A stretch of 64,000 bases of DNA, taken from contig CAJUBR010000006.1 of the NCBI GenBank assembly GCA_910584695.1, positions 1 through 64,000 of the forward strand, in the 5' to 3' direction. Within the stretch, counting starts at the first letter, position 1, and the number at the start of each line of letters is the position of its first letter. The DNA comes from an uncultured Lachnospiraceae bacterium (GTDB lineage Bacteria > Bacillota > Clostridia > Lachnospirales > Lachnospiraceae). The translations under genes and the position numbers were made by a program. Below, one piece after another: positions 7,737 through 17,068 of the stretch. The notes under the pieces were generated by a model. It did not search any database. It saw only the letters and a program-made list of their open reading frames with translations, and was not told the origin of the DNA.

Positions 7737-10253
7737 TTATTTTTTTGTCTTCACAGCCTTTGCCTTGGACCAGCCGGAAGTAATCTTTACAGTCTTTCCG
7801 TTTACCCGTATATTCTTATAAGTACGGATTCTCACATAATACTTTTTATTTGCCTTCCGCTTTGATATGGATTTAGAAATCGTCTTATTCTTCTTTACAA
7901 TTACATTATTTGTTGTTTTCTTCGTAAATTTTTTACTGGTAGAATACTGTATTTCATAACCCGTGGTCTGAGTCTTCTGTTTTTTCCACTTTAAGGTAAA
8001 CCCTTTCTTCTTTGCCTTTATCTTGGAAATAGCCGTACCCTTTGGAACAATCTTGTAACTTAGATTCCTTGTCCCCTCATAATTTCCCAAAAGAGTAACC
8101 GTCACTGTATAAATTCCCACATTTTTCATATTCTTTGGATAGGAAACGGTATAATCTGCATTCTGCTTCAATATATTGCCCTTAGAATCTTTTACCGTTA
8201 CAGATGGTCTTTGGATCTTTCCATTATAAACACCCGATGTTTTTGTGAGGCAAATCGTGCCTATTGCATAATTTTTCCCCTCTGTTTTTCCGGTATCTTC
8301 TTTCTTCGTCTTTTCAAAACAGGCCGTCAGTATCCTGTCAGCTGATGCGGTAAAAGTATATTTTGCATCTGCACTCACTTTCTGCCCATTTTCTGTCCAT
8401 CCCACAAAAGTATATCCGCTATTTGCTGCTGCACTGACGGTAACCGGTTCTCCTTTCTTTACTTTTCCGTTACCAGTAACCGTACCTCCCTCTTTAGGAT
8501 TTGCATTCACTGCGATTTCAAACTGAATATCTTCGCGAACAAAGCAGGCTGTCAGTACTCTGTCAGCTGATGCGGTAAAAGTATATTTTGCATCCGCACT
8601 CACTTTCTGCCCGTCTTCTGTCCATCCCACAAAGGTATATCCGCTGTTTGCTGCTGCACTGACGGTAACCGATTCTCCTTTCTTTACTTTTCCGTTACCG
8701 GTAACCGTACCTCCCTCTTTAGGACTTGCGTTCACTGCGATTTCAAACTGAATATCTTCGTAAACGGGACTGACCGTAACTGCACTCTCCGGCATACGGA
8801 AGCTGTTATCCGTAATTTCCACTGTATCCGGTATTACTTTCCATTCCTTAAATACTTTTCCTTCCGGAGCCTCTTCCGGCATCAGTTTCACGATATCTCC
8901 CGCTTTATAATATTTTTTGTTCTCTTCTCCGGCCGTCTCTACCGTAACCGGATACAGTCTGACAAGTTCGTTAGAATAAATTTCTTCTCCCTTTTTAATC
9001 ACTCCTGTACCGGTACAGCTTATATCTCCGGCACTCTCCGGCAGGACCAGGGTTCCGTTATTCACCAGATCTGTACCTGCCGGCAGCGTTAACAGGACAT
9101 TTTCTGGTATATTTAAGACTGCATTCTCTGGTATCGTCAATGTGCTACCGTCCGGTATTTTCAAGCTGCTGTCAAGTGTTACTTCTCCATATACCTGTCC
9201 ATTCCCTCCCTGAACGACAATACAGTTTACTTTTGATGACGTATCATAATTATGAATGGTATCTGCCATTACGATACTGTCGGAAACCGCCAACTCCTTA
9301 AGTGCATGAATCGCCTTAATATTTGGATTTCCGGCATCCCCCGGTGCATTAATTGTAACCTGTGGGGCTTTTTCACCCTCTTTTACGATCCTGATATCGT
9401 CCGCATACAGTCCGGTAATATCACTTTCACCGGTAAATGTACCGCCAGTAATATTGATCACACGGGATTCCGGTAATCCCCGTCGGTTTTGCATCTGTAT
9501 ACAGGACTGTCTCGCTTTTATTCTTACATCTCCGCCAGAAATATTTACACTCCAGCCCTCTCCGTTTTCGCCGCTGGTAATAATACCAATGTGTCCCGCA
9601 GTGATATCCACAGTCCCCCCTTTTATATTTACAGGACCCGCAACGCTGCAAATCCCAAACACATCATTAATCCGCTCTGGCGTTTGGACTACTAAAGAAC
9701 CGCCCTGCATCAGAAATTCTTCCGTAAGCAGGCAAATCTCTATATTGGAAGAAATACTCCCGGATTCGATTTTAAGGCTTCTGCTGTTAAAACCGATTGG
9801 TGAATTTCCTGTTGTGATAGGTTCACTGGTTCTTACCTCCAGACTCCCCTCGCCCTCTTCCCGGATAATAACATCTGCGGTAGTATTCCCATTATACGAA
9901 TTGGCACTGATCATGCAGCCATATTTCTGACTAGTGGTTTCTATAATATTTTCACCCTTTAACACAATGGTTATCGTATGTCCTTCTGCAATATTTCCAA
10001 AATATAGCGTCTGCAGTTCCCCCGACTGTATGTAGCAGTCTGTCAGCGTCAGCGTACCGCCTCCGGCTGCATTCGGTTCCCATTCCCATCCCTCACCTTC
10101 ATTTTTTTCAGCTGGTGCCGACAGCTCCAGCTTTCCGCTTCTGGTGGGCGTTCTCCCTGCTCCTGCGGCTCTTACCGTAACCGGTACCGCAAATAAAATC
10201 ATTACTAGTGTAAGGAAATAAAATATAATAATGTTCCCTTTTTCTTTTTTCAA
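7737..10253 (-). CDS. Large secreted multi-domain repeat protein, 838 aa
   Basis: The start is a TTG at 10253 behind GGGAGG. A signal peptide is followed by a beta-rich region (about 45-430) with many repeated NITGG / VNIKGG steps, a carbohydrate-binding or beta-helix type domain. Two nearly identical divergent InlB-type B-repeats follow (about 500-640, each with GYTFVGWTE and SADAKYTFTASADR). After a linker come an Ig-like domain (SGVYNGKIQRPSV) and a C-terminal fibronectin-III-like domain ending in SGWSKAKAVKTKK. This layout is frequent in Lachnospiraceae surface proteins. There is no sortase signal, so attachment, if any, is non-covalent. The LytTR/AgrC-type pair is divergent from it. Confidence 0.8.
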   Translation of the reverse strand: MKKEKGNIIIFYFLTLVMILFAVPVTVRAAGAGRTPTRSGKLELSAPAEKNEGEGWEWEPNAAGGGTLTLTDCYIQSGELQTLYFGNIAEGHTITIVLKGENIIETTSQKYGCMISANSYNGNTTADVIIREEGEGSLEVRTSEPITTGNSPIGFNSRSLKIESGSISSNIEICLLTEEFLMQGGSLVVQTPERINDVFGICSVAGPVNIKGGTVDITAGHIGIITSGENGEGWSVNISGGDVRIKARQSCIQMQNRRGLPESRVINITGGTFTGESDITGLYADDIRIVKEGEKAPQVTINAPGDAGNPNIKAIHALKELAVSDSIVMADTIHNYDTSSKVNCIVVQGGNGQVYGEVTLDSSLKIPDGSTLTIPENAVLNIPENVLLTLPAGTDLVNNGTLVLPESAGDISCTGTGVIKKGEEIYSNELVRLYPVTVETAGEENKKYYKAGDIVKLMPEEAPEGKVFKEWKVIPDTVEITDNSFRMPESAVTVSPVYEDIQFEIAVNASPKEGGTVTGNGKVKKGESVTVSAAANSGYTFVGWTEDGQKVSADAKYTFTASADRVLTACFVREDIQFEIAVNANPKEGGTVTGNGKVKKGEPVTVSAAANSGYTFVGWTENGQKVSADAKYTFTASADRILTACFEKTKKEDTGKTEGKNYAIGTICLTKTSGVYNGKIQRPSVTVKDSKGNILKQNADYTVSYPKNMKNVGIYTVTVTLLGNYEGTRNLSYKIVPKGTAISKIKAKKKGFTLKWKKQKTQTTGYEIQYSTSKKFTKKTTNNVIVKKNKTISKSISKRKANKKYYVRIRTYKNIRVNGKTVKITSGWSKAKAVKTKK
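8316..8760 (-). repeat. Recent tandem duplication of a B-repeat module
   Basis: Two copies of about 220 bases (8316-8535 and 8541-8760, period 225) differ at only a modest number of sites. Each encodes one InlB-type B-repeat. The DNA-level identity implies a recent duplication or gene conversion. Confidence 0.85.
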
Positions 10254-10368
10254 TTTAATGATTCCTCCCTCTTTTATTTTCTTCTGGTCTGCTATCCTGT
10301 CCTCTTAACAGCTTATGCCAGTCAGTATATTACTTTAGTCCGATAAACATGTATTTATCAAGATATAT

Positions 10369-10397
10369 AACTCAAGCGGCTGTTTTTTAACTCAAAT
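10369..10397 (+). promoter_or_regulatory. Tandem repeats, candidate LytTR operator
   Basis: AACTCAA occurs at 10369-10375 and again at 10389-10395, 20 bases apart. On the other strand the half-sites read CCATTTGAG and CCGCTTGAG. The region lies between a LytTR regulator gene (plus) and the large surface protein gene (minus) and could control either. Confidence 0.45.
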
Positions 10398-10501
10398 GGT
10401 AAAAATAACTATTGTATTTTCTTTATCCAAAAGATATCATGAAACATAGATTTTATAAAAGCAGGCAATTCATTTTGCTTTACAAAATCAGGAGGGTCTT
10501 T

Positions 10502-11233
10502 ATGAAAATTGCTTTGATAGATGATGAACCGAATGAACTTGACCGCCTTTTACAGATGATAGAAAAGCACTTATCTGCTGCCGGAATAAACAGGAAACAA
10601 ATTGATACCTATTTATGCGGGGAAGACTTTCTTTCCGTCTGGAAAACCGGTATGTATGACCTGATTTTTATAGATATCTATTTTGAAAAATCTTCTCTAT
10701 CCGGTATCGATGCTGCCCGGAAAATCCGCGAAACCGACAAAGAAGTGCTTCTGGTATTTTGCACCACCAGCAACGAGTTTGCCTGTGAAAGCTATGAAGT
10801 CAATGCCTATAACTACATTCTCAAACCTTTCTCGGAAGAAAATGTTGCCAATATGCTTAAAGGACTTATTCGGAACATTCACGAACCCGGATATGTGATT
10901 ACTCTGCCGGATGGACAAAACCTATTATTACGAAATATCATTTTTACAGAATATTATAATCACATCGTCACCTTCCACAACAAAAAGGGAGGAAATTCCC
11001 AACTACGGATTTCCCATGGCGAACTGGAACGGCTATTATGTCAATACTCTTTTTTCTGTCACTGCTCCAAAGGAATCATCGTAAATTTTTACGAAGTACA
11101 AAGCTGTAGCAGAGAAGTTTTTTTAATGAGTGACGGAAGCAAAGTCCCCATTAGCCGGAGAAAAGCTAAAGATGTACAGGATATCTATACCCAATTCCGT
11201 TTTGAGCAATTACGAAAGGAGATGAACGAATAA
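10502..11233 (+). CDS. LytTR-family response regulator
   Basis: The 243-residue protein has a receiver domain (Asp58 in LIFIDIYFE, acidic pocket DDEP at 8-10, Lys in ILKPF) and a LytTR DNA-binding domain from about residue 135 with FCHCSKGIIVNF and a basic end (PISRRKAKDV). The start at 10502 is fixed by AGGAGGG seven bases upstream; the longer frame from 10412 crosses the promoter region. The stop and the kinase start share the TAATG junction, so the two are coupled as an AgrA/AgrC-like pair. Confidence 0.9.
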   Translation: MKIALIDDEPNELDRLLQMIEKHLSAAGINRKQIDTYLCGEDFLSVWKTGMYDLIFIDIYFEKSSLSGIDAARKIRETDKEVLLVFCTTSNEFACESYEVNAYNYILKPFSEENVANMLKGLIRNIHEPGYVITLPDGQNLLLRNIIFTEYYNHIVTFHNKKGGNSQLRISHGELERLLCQYSFFCHCSKGIIVNFYEVQSCSREVFLMSDGSKVPISRRKAKDVQDIYTQFRFEQLRKEMNE

Positions 11234-12561
11234 TGCCTCCGTTTTACAGAATAATAGAAATTTTAGTATATTCCTTATTGAATTTTCTTCCGTATCTGAT
11301 TTTAGCACTTTATCCATTCCGAAAGCATCTACGATTTTCCAAGCCGATGACCGTTATACTCGTTGCTGTTATATCGTTACTGCAAATCGGATGTGGATTT
11401 TTGGCTGCTTTATTTTCAAATACAAATGTCGGAATTCTCAGTGCTCTCAATACAATGGTCTATTTTGCATTTTATTTTATCTGTGTCAAATCACACCCCG
11501 GAAAGACACTGTTTATTCTGCTCATGCTTTCAAATATTGCAAATCTTATCGTGGTTGTTTCAAAATGCATGGAAGGAATACTGGCTCCCCAACTGGCACT
11601 ACAGCCATACCGATGGTCATTTTCTGCTGTTATGCTGACCGTACAATTCCTTATTCTTGTTCCGTTATTTTTTTATATTCGAAAAGCTTTTACCTGTATT
11701 ATAGAAAAAGACGCCAGACTCTCTGCGTGGAAATATCTATGGTTGATTCCGGCAACTTTCTATCTGCTGTGGTTCTATCATCTTTACGGCAATACAAAAA
11801 GTTCTTTGGAAATTGCTCTGCAGCCAAAACATACTGCCTTTTTATTATGCATTAATATGGGAGCCTTTCTTATCTATCACATGATAGTATGTCTGATTAA
11901 CGAATATGATAAAAATGCCAATTTGAAAAACCAGAATCATCAGCTTATCCTTCAAAAATTACAATATGAGAATCTAAAAGATAAGATTTCTAACGCAAGA
12001 CGGGCAAAACATGACCTTCACCATCATATCACCATTATGACCGGCTATCTCCATGATGGAAAACTGGAAGAACTAGAAACATATTTAGCCCGTTATTGCA
12101 AATCTTTGCCGAAGGATACCTCTGTTGTACTCTGTCAAAATTATGCAGTGAACCTTTTATTGCTCTATTTTGAGCAACAGGCAAAGGACAACGGTATTGT
12201 ATTTTCTGTACATACGGATATCCCGGAAAAACTTAACATTGCAGAAAATGACCTCTCTGTCCTTTTAGGCAACCTATTGGAAAACGCCATTGACGCCTGT
12301 CTGACACAGGCAGCAAACCACAGACGGATCATTATCCGCGGAAAACAAAAAAATGATGCTTTTTTACTTACGATTGACAATACCTTTGAAGGTGAAATAA
12401 AACAAGATAAAAACGGAGCTTTTATCTCTACAAAACATAGTGGAGCGGGACTGGGCATTGAATCTGCCCGGCAAATTGCACTCCGCTATAACGGTGTATT
12501 CCAAGCCGAACAAAAGGATGGAATGTTTTACGTATCGGTTCTGTTAAAGCTGCCAGATTAA
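11233..12561 (+). CDS. AgrC-like sensor histidine kinase (GHKL family)
   Basis: The 442-residue protein has six or seven hydrophobic segments in residues 1-220, a phospho-acceptor region RAKHDLHHHITIM, and a GHKL-type ATPase domain with the N-box LLGNLLENAIDAC and SGAGLGIES. This is the HPK10 class of peptide-sensing kinases. No AgrB processing protease or AgrD-like propeptide is visible within this window, so its signal is unknown. It overlaps the response regulator stop codon. Confidence 0.9.
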   Translation: MPPFYRIIEILVYSLLNFLPYLILALYPFRKHLRFSKPMTVILVAVISLLQIGCGFLAALFSNTNVGILSALNTMVYFAFYFICVKSHPGKTLFILLMLSNIANLIVVVSKCMEGILAPQLALQPYRWSFSAVMLTVQFLILVPLFFYIRKAFTCIIEKDARLSAWKYLWLIPATFYLLWFYHLYGNTKSSLEIALQPKHTAFLLCINMGAFLIYHMIVCLINEYDKNANLKNQNHQLILQKLQYENLKDKISNARRAKHDLHHHITIMTGYLHDGKLEELETYLARYCKSLPKDTSVVLCQNYAVNLLLLYFEQQAKDNGIVFSVHTDIPEKLNIAENDLSVLLGNLLENAIDACLTQAANHRRIIIRGKQKNDAFLLTIDNTFEGEIKQDKNGAFISTKHSGAGLGIESARQIALRYNGVFQAEQKDGMFYVSVLLKLPD

Positions 12562-12563
12562 TT

Positions 12564-13241
12564 TTATATTGCTATTTTAGGCAGTTCCCACTCAAAATGA
12601 GCTGCCAGTATACGCATTACCAATGTCACACTAAAGCCTGCTATTACCGCAGCATGTTCCCCTGCTGTTTCCCAGCATGCCACTGCTACAACAGCTCCTA
12701 TTAAAGATGCAACGGCATACACATGTTTTACAAATACATATGGCATTTGATCCGCCAGAACATCCCGTAATATGCCTCCCCCTACTCCGGTTACTACACC
12801 TAAAAAAATAGATAAAAACCAATTGTTTCCGTCAAAATATCCCATACCAACACTGACACCACTTACCGTAAAGACTGCCAGACCAAATGCATCCATCCAA
12901 AACAGCATGGATTCATAACACCGGCCAATTATCTTTTTATCTAAAATTTCCTTATATCTTTGATGACTTTTGTACCACCACAGCCAGCAAAAAACAATAT
13001 TCCCTGTAAGCATTGCCAGAACCGCATAAAAAGGATTTTGAAAACTGTCAGGAGGAATCTCTCCCACTAATACGTCACGTAAAATACCGCCTCCCACTGC
13101 TGTTGTCACTGCCAGTATATTAACACCAAAAAGATCCATTTTCTTTTTTACTGCTACCAATGCTCCAGTTATGGCAAATGCAACGGTGCCTGCCATTTCC
13201 ATCATACCCATAAAAGAAAAATTCATAACAAATACACTCAT
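12564..13241 (-). CDS. TRIC/UPF0126 family membrane protein
   Basis: The 225-residue protein has about seven membrane helices in two homologous halves, each with the family motif GGGILRDVL (followed by VGEIPP in the first and ADQMP in the second). Bacterial members are described as trimeric cation channels or small-solute transporters such as the YicG type. Its start overlaps the alcohol dehydrogenase stop by 4 bases, so it is the last gene of that operon and may move a product or counter-ion of the pathway. That role is inference. Confidence 0.85.
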   Translation of the reverse strand: MSVFVMNFSFMGMMEMAGTVAFAITGALVAVKKKMDLFGVNILAVTTAVGGGILRDVLVGEIPPDSFQNPFYAVLAMLTGNIVFCWLWWYKSHQRYKEILDKKIIGRCYESMLFWMDAFGLAVFTVSGVSVGMGYFDGNNWFLSIFLGVVTGVGGGILRDVLADQMPYVFVKHVYAVASLIGAVVAVACWETAGEHAAVIAGFSVTLVMRILAAHFEWELPKIAI

Positions 13242-14398
13242 TTACTGATAACCTCTTCATATATACGAATACAATCTTCCTTTGTTACCGTTTTTCTCGT
13301 ATTGGCAGGACTGCCGGAAGTGATGGCATCCTCCGCCATTTTTTCGATACAGTCACAGAACTTTTCTTTGTCCACACCATATTCCTGCAGGGTAGGTACA
13401 TGACAGATTTCACATAATCGTTCCAATGCCTTCAGGAAGCAATGTGCCTGTTCTACCATATTCTGTCCGACTCCTAATCCCAATTCCTCTGCCAGTACGG
13501 CAAACCGGTTATAAGCTCCGTCTACCGCAAAAGACAGGCACTCTTTTAACAGCATGGCATTCGATAATCCATGGGGTACATGAAACAATGCTCCAATGGG
13601 ACGACTCATTCCGTGCACAATGGTAACACTGGAATTATTAATACATATTCCGGCTTCCAATGCCGCAAGTGCCATCTGCTCCTTTGCCTCCTGATTTTTT
13701 TCGTTCTCATAAGCTAGCGGTAAATATGTCATGATACGCTTTACGGCCGAGACCGCCAGCACATCAGTTAAAGAAGATGCCTTTTTTGAAGTAAATGCTT
13801 CCACCGCATGAGTGAGTGCATCTAACCCGGTTGCCGCTGTTACGGATTTATTCATCCCCTTTGTAAATCCTTTTTGTATCACTGCTGCCTTCGGTATAAG
13901 ACAATTCCCCTTTAACAGCATTTTTACATTGACCGCTTCATCTGTCACAATCGTAAATTTTGTTGCTTCGGATCCCGTTCCGGCAGTGGTAGGAATTGCT
14001 GCCACCGGTGGAATATGCTCCTCTGAAATTTCCGTTCCCATGAAATCAGAGATTTTTTTATCCTGTTCCATGAGACTCATAAGTGCAATTGCCTTGGCCG
14101 CATCCAAAGGACTTCCACCGCCAATACCAATTACAAAATCACATCTGTTTCCCCTATAGGCTTTTACACCCTCCATAATCATACCGTCTGTCGGCTCTCC
14201 CGTGATACCGCAAAATATATAATAAGTAATATGATTGGATACTAACACAGACAGAAGTTTATCCATCATTTCCGATTTTCCTACATGTTTACCCGTCACA
14301 ATAAGTGCATTACTGCCTAAATTCTGCAGATGCCTTCCTGCCTCCTCTAAAGCCTTTTCTCCAGTAAAGACATATTCCGGCATACAAAAAGCTGCCAT
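13238..14398 (-). CDS. Iron-containing alcohol dehydrogenase
   Basis: The 386-residue group III alcohol dehydrogenase has the NAD-binding GIGGGSPLDAAKA motif and metal ligands in GLDALTHAVEAF (Asp, His) and VHGMSRPIGALFHVPHG (two His). Related enzymes reduce semialdehydes to hydroxy acids, for example succinate semialdehyde to 4-hydroxybutyrate or sulfoacetaldehyde to isethionate. It lies directly behind a class III aminotransferase that would make such an aldehyde. The exact substrate is not readable. Length is normal. Confidence 0.88.
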   Translation of the reverse strand: MAAFCMPEYVFTGEKALEEAGRHLQNLGSNALIVTGKHVGKSEMMDKLLSVLVSNHITYYIFCGITGEPTDGMIMEGVKAYRGNRCDFVIGIGGGSPLDAAKAIALMSLMEQDKKISDFMGTEISEEHIPPVAAIPTTAGTGSEATKFTIVTDEAVNVKMLLKGNCLIPKAAVIQKGFTKGMNKSVTAATGLDALTHAVEAFTSKKASSLTDVLAVSAVKRIMTYLPLAYENEKNQEAKEQMALAALEAGICINNSSVTIVHGMSRPIGALFHVPHGLSNAMLLKECLSFAVDGAYNRFAVLAEELGLGVGQNMVEQAHCFLKALERLCEICHVPTLQEYGVDKEKFCDCIEKMAEDAITSGSPANTRKTVTKEDCIRIYEEVISK

Positions 14399-14419
14399 AT
14401 TTTATACACATCCTTTCCT

Positions 14420-15748
14420 TTAACAATATTGTTTATCTACTATTTCCAGTACCTCTTCTAATTTATCCAACTCCTCGTTCACCTGCTCTATTGTGATAAT
14501 CAATGGAGGACAGACAAAAATCATATTTTCATGGGAGTAAGTCATAAACCCTCTCTGTTTCAGCATTCCTATAATTTTTCCCATAATTCCCAATGGGTCC
14601 TTTCCGTAATCTACCATCGGCTGCTTTGTTTCCTTATCCCTGACCAGTTCTACGCAGGCAAACAATCCGATATGTCGTACCTCTCCCACACATTTAAATC
14701 TTTCCTGCATGTTATCCAGACGCTTCCCTAGTACTTTTCCTGTTACCGCTACATTTTCTAATATATTTGCTTTCCTGTAAAAATCCACACAGGCTGTTCC
14801 CGCTGCACATGCCAAAGGGTGACCGCTATAGGTCAGTCCACAGGATAACAAATGATCATCAAAATATGCTGCAATCTTTGAACTTACTGCCACACCGCCA
14901 AGCTGTACATAACCACAGGTTACGCCTTTGGCAAAAGTCACAATGTCCGGTATGACGTCAAAGTTTTCAAAAGCAAACATTTTTCCGGTCCTTCCCCATC
15001 CTGCCATCACTTCGTCACAGACCATTATAATACCAAATTCATCACAAATTCTGCGTACTCCCGGCAAATATCCCTTCGGTGGAATAATAATTCCATTGGA
15101 ACCGGTGATTGTCTCCATTACAATAGCTGCCACGCTATCCGGTCCCTCATAGTTAATCTGCTCCCTAAGTTTTGCCAGATAATAATTGCAGGCCTCTTCC
15201 TCTGATGCAAATTGAATTGGTTCCCTGTAAACATAAGGATCAAAAAATTTAACAAATCCCGGAATTCCAGGCTCTAACGAATAACGCCTCGGTTCTCCTG
15301 TCAGATTTCCTGCCCCAAAAGAAGAACCGTGATAACTGCGATACCGGCTAAATATTTTATTTCTTCCTGTATACATACGGGCAATTTTTATGGCATTTTC
15401 GTTGGCATCCGCACCCCCATTAGTAAAAAATACTTTTCCAAAGGTATCCGGCAGCAGATTGATAATCATTTCCGCAAGTGCCGAGCGCGACTCTGCCGCA
15501 TAGGCCGGACCCACGAAACAGAACTTATCCACTTGCACCTTAATGGCATCTGCTATGTCCTCATTGCCAAAACCCAAATTCAGATTTACCAGCTGGGAAG
15601 ACATATCCGTATATCGTTTCCCGTCATAATCATAAAAATAAATTCCCTCTGCCCGCTCTACCGCAATCGGATTGATATCCCTCTGTTTACTCCATGACTG
15701 CAATACATATTTCTTCTGCTTTTCTACTACTTCATTTCCACTCATCAT
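14420..15748 (-). CDS. Class III aminotransferase (omega-amino acid type)
   Basis: The 442-residue PLP enzyme has the family core: the FFTNGGADANENAIKIARM stretch, CDEVMAGWGRTGKMFAFEN, and the Schiff-base Lys in TFAKGVTCGYVQLGG. The N-terminal segment (KRYTDMSSQLVNLNLGFGN) recalls taurine-pyruvate and beta-alanine-pyruvate aminotransferases, which transfer terminal amino groups to pyruvate and leave an aldehyde. In this operon it sits between a ureohydrolase and an alcohol dehydrogenase. Candidate substrates are beta-alanine, GABA or taurine freed from the matching guanidino acid. The family call is firm; the substrate is a hypothesis. Confidence 0.88.
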   Translation of the reverse strand: MMSGNEVVEKQKKYVLQSWSKQRDINPIAVERAEGIYFYDYDGKRYTDMSSQLVNLNLGFGNEDIADAIKVQVDKFCFVGPAYAAESRSALAEMIINLLPDTFGKVFFTNGGADANENAIKIARMYTGRNKIFSRYRSYHGSSFGAGNLTGEPRRYSLEPGIPGFVKFFDPYVYREPIQFASEEEACNYYLAKLREQINYEGPDSVAAIVMETITGSNGIIIPPKGYLPGVRRICDEFGIIMVCDEVMAGWGRTGKMFAFENFDVIPDIVTFAKGVTCGYVQLGGVAVSSKIAAYFDDHLLSCGLTYSGHPLACAAGTACVDFYRKANILENVAVTGKVLGKRLDNMQERFKCVGEVRHIGLFACVELVRDKETKQPMVDYGKDPLGIMGKIIGMLKQRGFMTYSHENMIFVCPPLIITIEQVNEELDKLEEVLEIVDKQYC

Positions 15749-15786
15749 ATCGATTCATTCCTTTCTATGTTTATCATTTTCACGTG

Positions 15787-16734
15787 TTACTTCTTTATTT
15801 TACGATATGCCAGATGTGCCATAAATTCTGTCATAAGATTTGCTGCCGCAAAGGAAGTGATATTCCCGCAGTCATACTGTGGTGCCACTTCCACCACATC
15901 ATAACCCACAATATTTAAGTCCTTTAATCCACGAATAATTTCCAAAGCCTGTGCTGTAGAAAAACCTCCAATTTCCGGTGTTCCGGTTCCCGGTGCAAAT
16001 GCAGGATCAAGAAAATCAATATCAAATGTAAGAAAGGCTTTCTTGTCACCGACCCGCTCCTTTATGCGGCATATCACCTCCTCCATTCCCATTTTATGGC
16101 ACTCAGGTGCTGTCAGCACATAAAAACCCAAATCGGGGCTCATTTGGGTATCTTCCCTCGTGTACAATCCTCCGCGGATACCGACTTGAACGGAATGGGA
16201 TGTATCAATAATTTTTTCATTTGCCGCAAGCCGGAACGGAGTTCCATGGTTATACTTTTTTCCAAAATATTCCTCCCATGTATCGTAATGGGAATCAAAA
16301 TGAATCAATGCCACCTGCCCATGGGTTTCATAACAGGCCCTAAGCTCCGGCAATGTAACCGAATGATCACCACCCATGGCAATCGGCACAACTCCACCAG
16401 CAAATAAAGTATGCATTTCGGTCTGAATGCTGTCAAAAGAATCCTCTATGTATCCCGGCACTGTACGTACGTCTCCATAATCAATACCATTACAATAATC
16501 AAAAATATTTGCATTAAGCACCGGATTATATGGTTTTGTCAAAGAAGAAATATCCCGGATTGCACTTGGTCCAAATCGGGAGCCCACTCTGTAAGATGCA
16601 CAGCTGTCAAAGGGAATTCCCACTACAGCAAAATCCACGTCCTGTGTCGTCTTTACATATTCCATTCTCATAAATGTTCTGATTCCCGAAAATCTTGGAA
16701 ACTCCTGGGAATCCACCGTCTTATACTCCGCCAT
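15787..16734 (-). CDS. Ureohydrolase (agmatinase/guanidino-acid hydrolase family), copy 1
   Basis: The 315-residue protein has all six di-metal ligands of the arginase/agmatinase fold: His124 in GGDHSVTL, Asp147, His149 and Asp151 in HFDSHYD, and Asp238 and Asp240 in TFDIDFLDP. The N-terminal PRFSGIRTFMR segment is typical of agmatinases and guanidinobutyrases rather than arginases. The enzyme would hydrolyse a guanidino group to urea and an amine. It is first in a four-gene minus-strand operon with the aminotransferase, alcohol dehydrogenase and TRIC protein. It is divergent from a paralogue of equal length. Confidence 0.9.
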   Translation of the reverse strand: MAEYKTVDSQEFPRFSGIRTFMRMEYVKTTQDVDFAVVGIPFDSCASYRVGSRFGPSAIRDISSLTKPYNPVLNANIFDYCNGIDYGDVRTVPGYIEDSFDSIQTEMHTLFAGGVVPIAMGGDHSVTLPELRACYETHGQVALIHFDSHYDTWEEYFGKKYNHGTPFRLAANEKIIDTSHSVQVGIRGGLYTREDTQMSPDLGFYVLTAPECHKMGMEEVICRIKERVGDKKAFLTFDIDFLDPAFAPGTGTPEIGGFSTAQALEIIRGLKDLNIVGYDVVEVAPQYDCGNITSFAAANLMTEFMAHLAYRKIKK

Positions 16735-16938
16735 TTCAAATCTCTCCTTTTACTAAAATTACAAAAAGATGCCGGCAACACAGCCTGCTCCTTTGCAGTC
16801 TGCATTTCCAACACCTTTGTTATTTTTCCATTATAGACACATTAGGATTTCTTTGTAAACCCATATGCAAAAGTGAATAATTTTCCATTCTTTCCATTAT
16901 TATTTTTTTACAATCCTTTATATTTTCATGATATTTTG

Positions 16939-17020
16939 TTATTCATTTTTGAATAATCTCTGTTTTTTCCGAGAAATCTCTATTTTTTTACGTTGACTTC
17001 CTCACATGTTTTGCTAAAAT
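16939..17020 (+). promoter_or_regulatory. Promoter and candidate activator sites of the second ureohydrolase
   Basis: TTGACT (16993-16998) and an extended -10, TGCTAAAAT (-10 at 17015-17020), are 16 bases apart. Just upstream are two direct repeats AATCTCT plus a T-run (starting 16955 and 16975, 20 bases apart) and a perfect inverted repeat TTATTCA-TTTT-TGAATAA (16939-16956). The rest of the 334-base divergent region is AT-rich with no gene. The arrangement suits an activator bound just upstream of -35, possibly the PAS-AAA+ regulator of the cluster. Confidence 0.6.
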
Positions 17021-17068
17021 GTAAAACCAAAAGCAGCCTTCGTGCTAAAGAGAAAAGAGGTTTTGTTT

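Noticed and set aside
10254..10501. AgrD-like autoinducing peptide gene near the AgrC/AgrA-type pair
   Set aside because: No short frame with a plausible amphipathic leader, core and charged tail was found on either strand, and no AgrB is present.
13238..15748. Firm assignment of a taurine-to-isethionate pathway
   Set aside because: The aminotransferase and dehydrogenase resemble that route, but beta-alanine and GABA enzymes are equally close by eye, and no sulfonate-specific gene is present.
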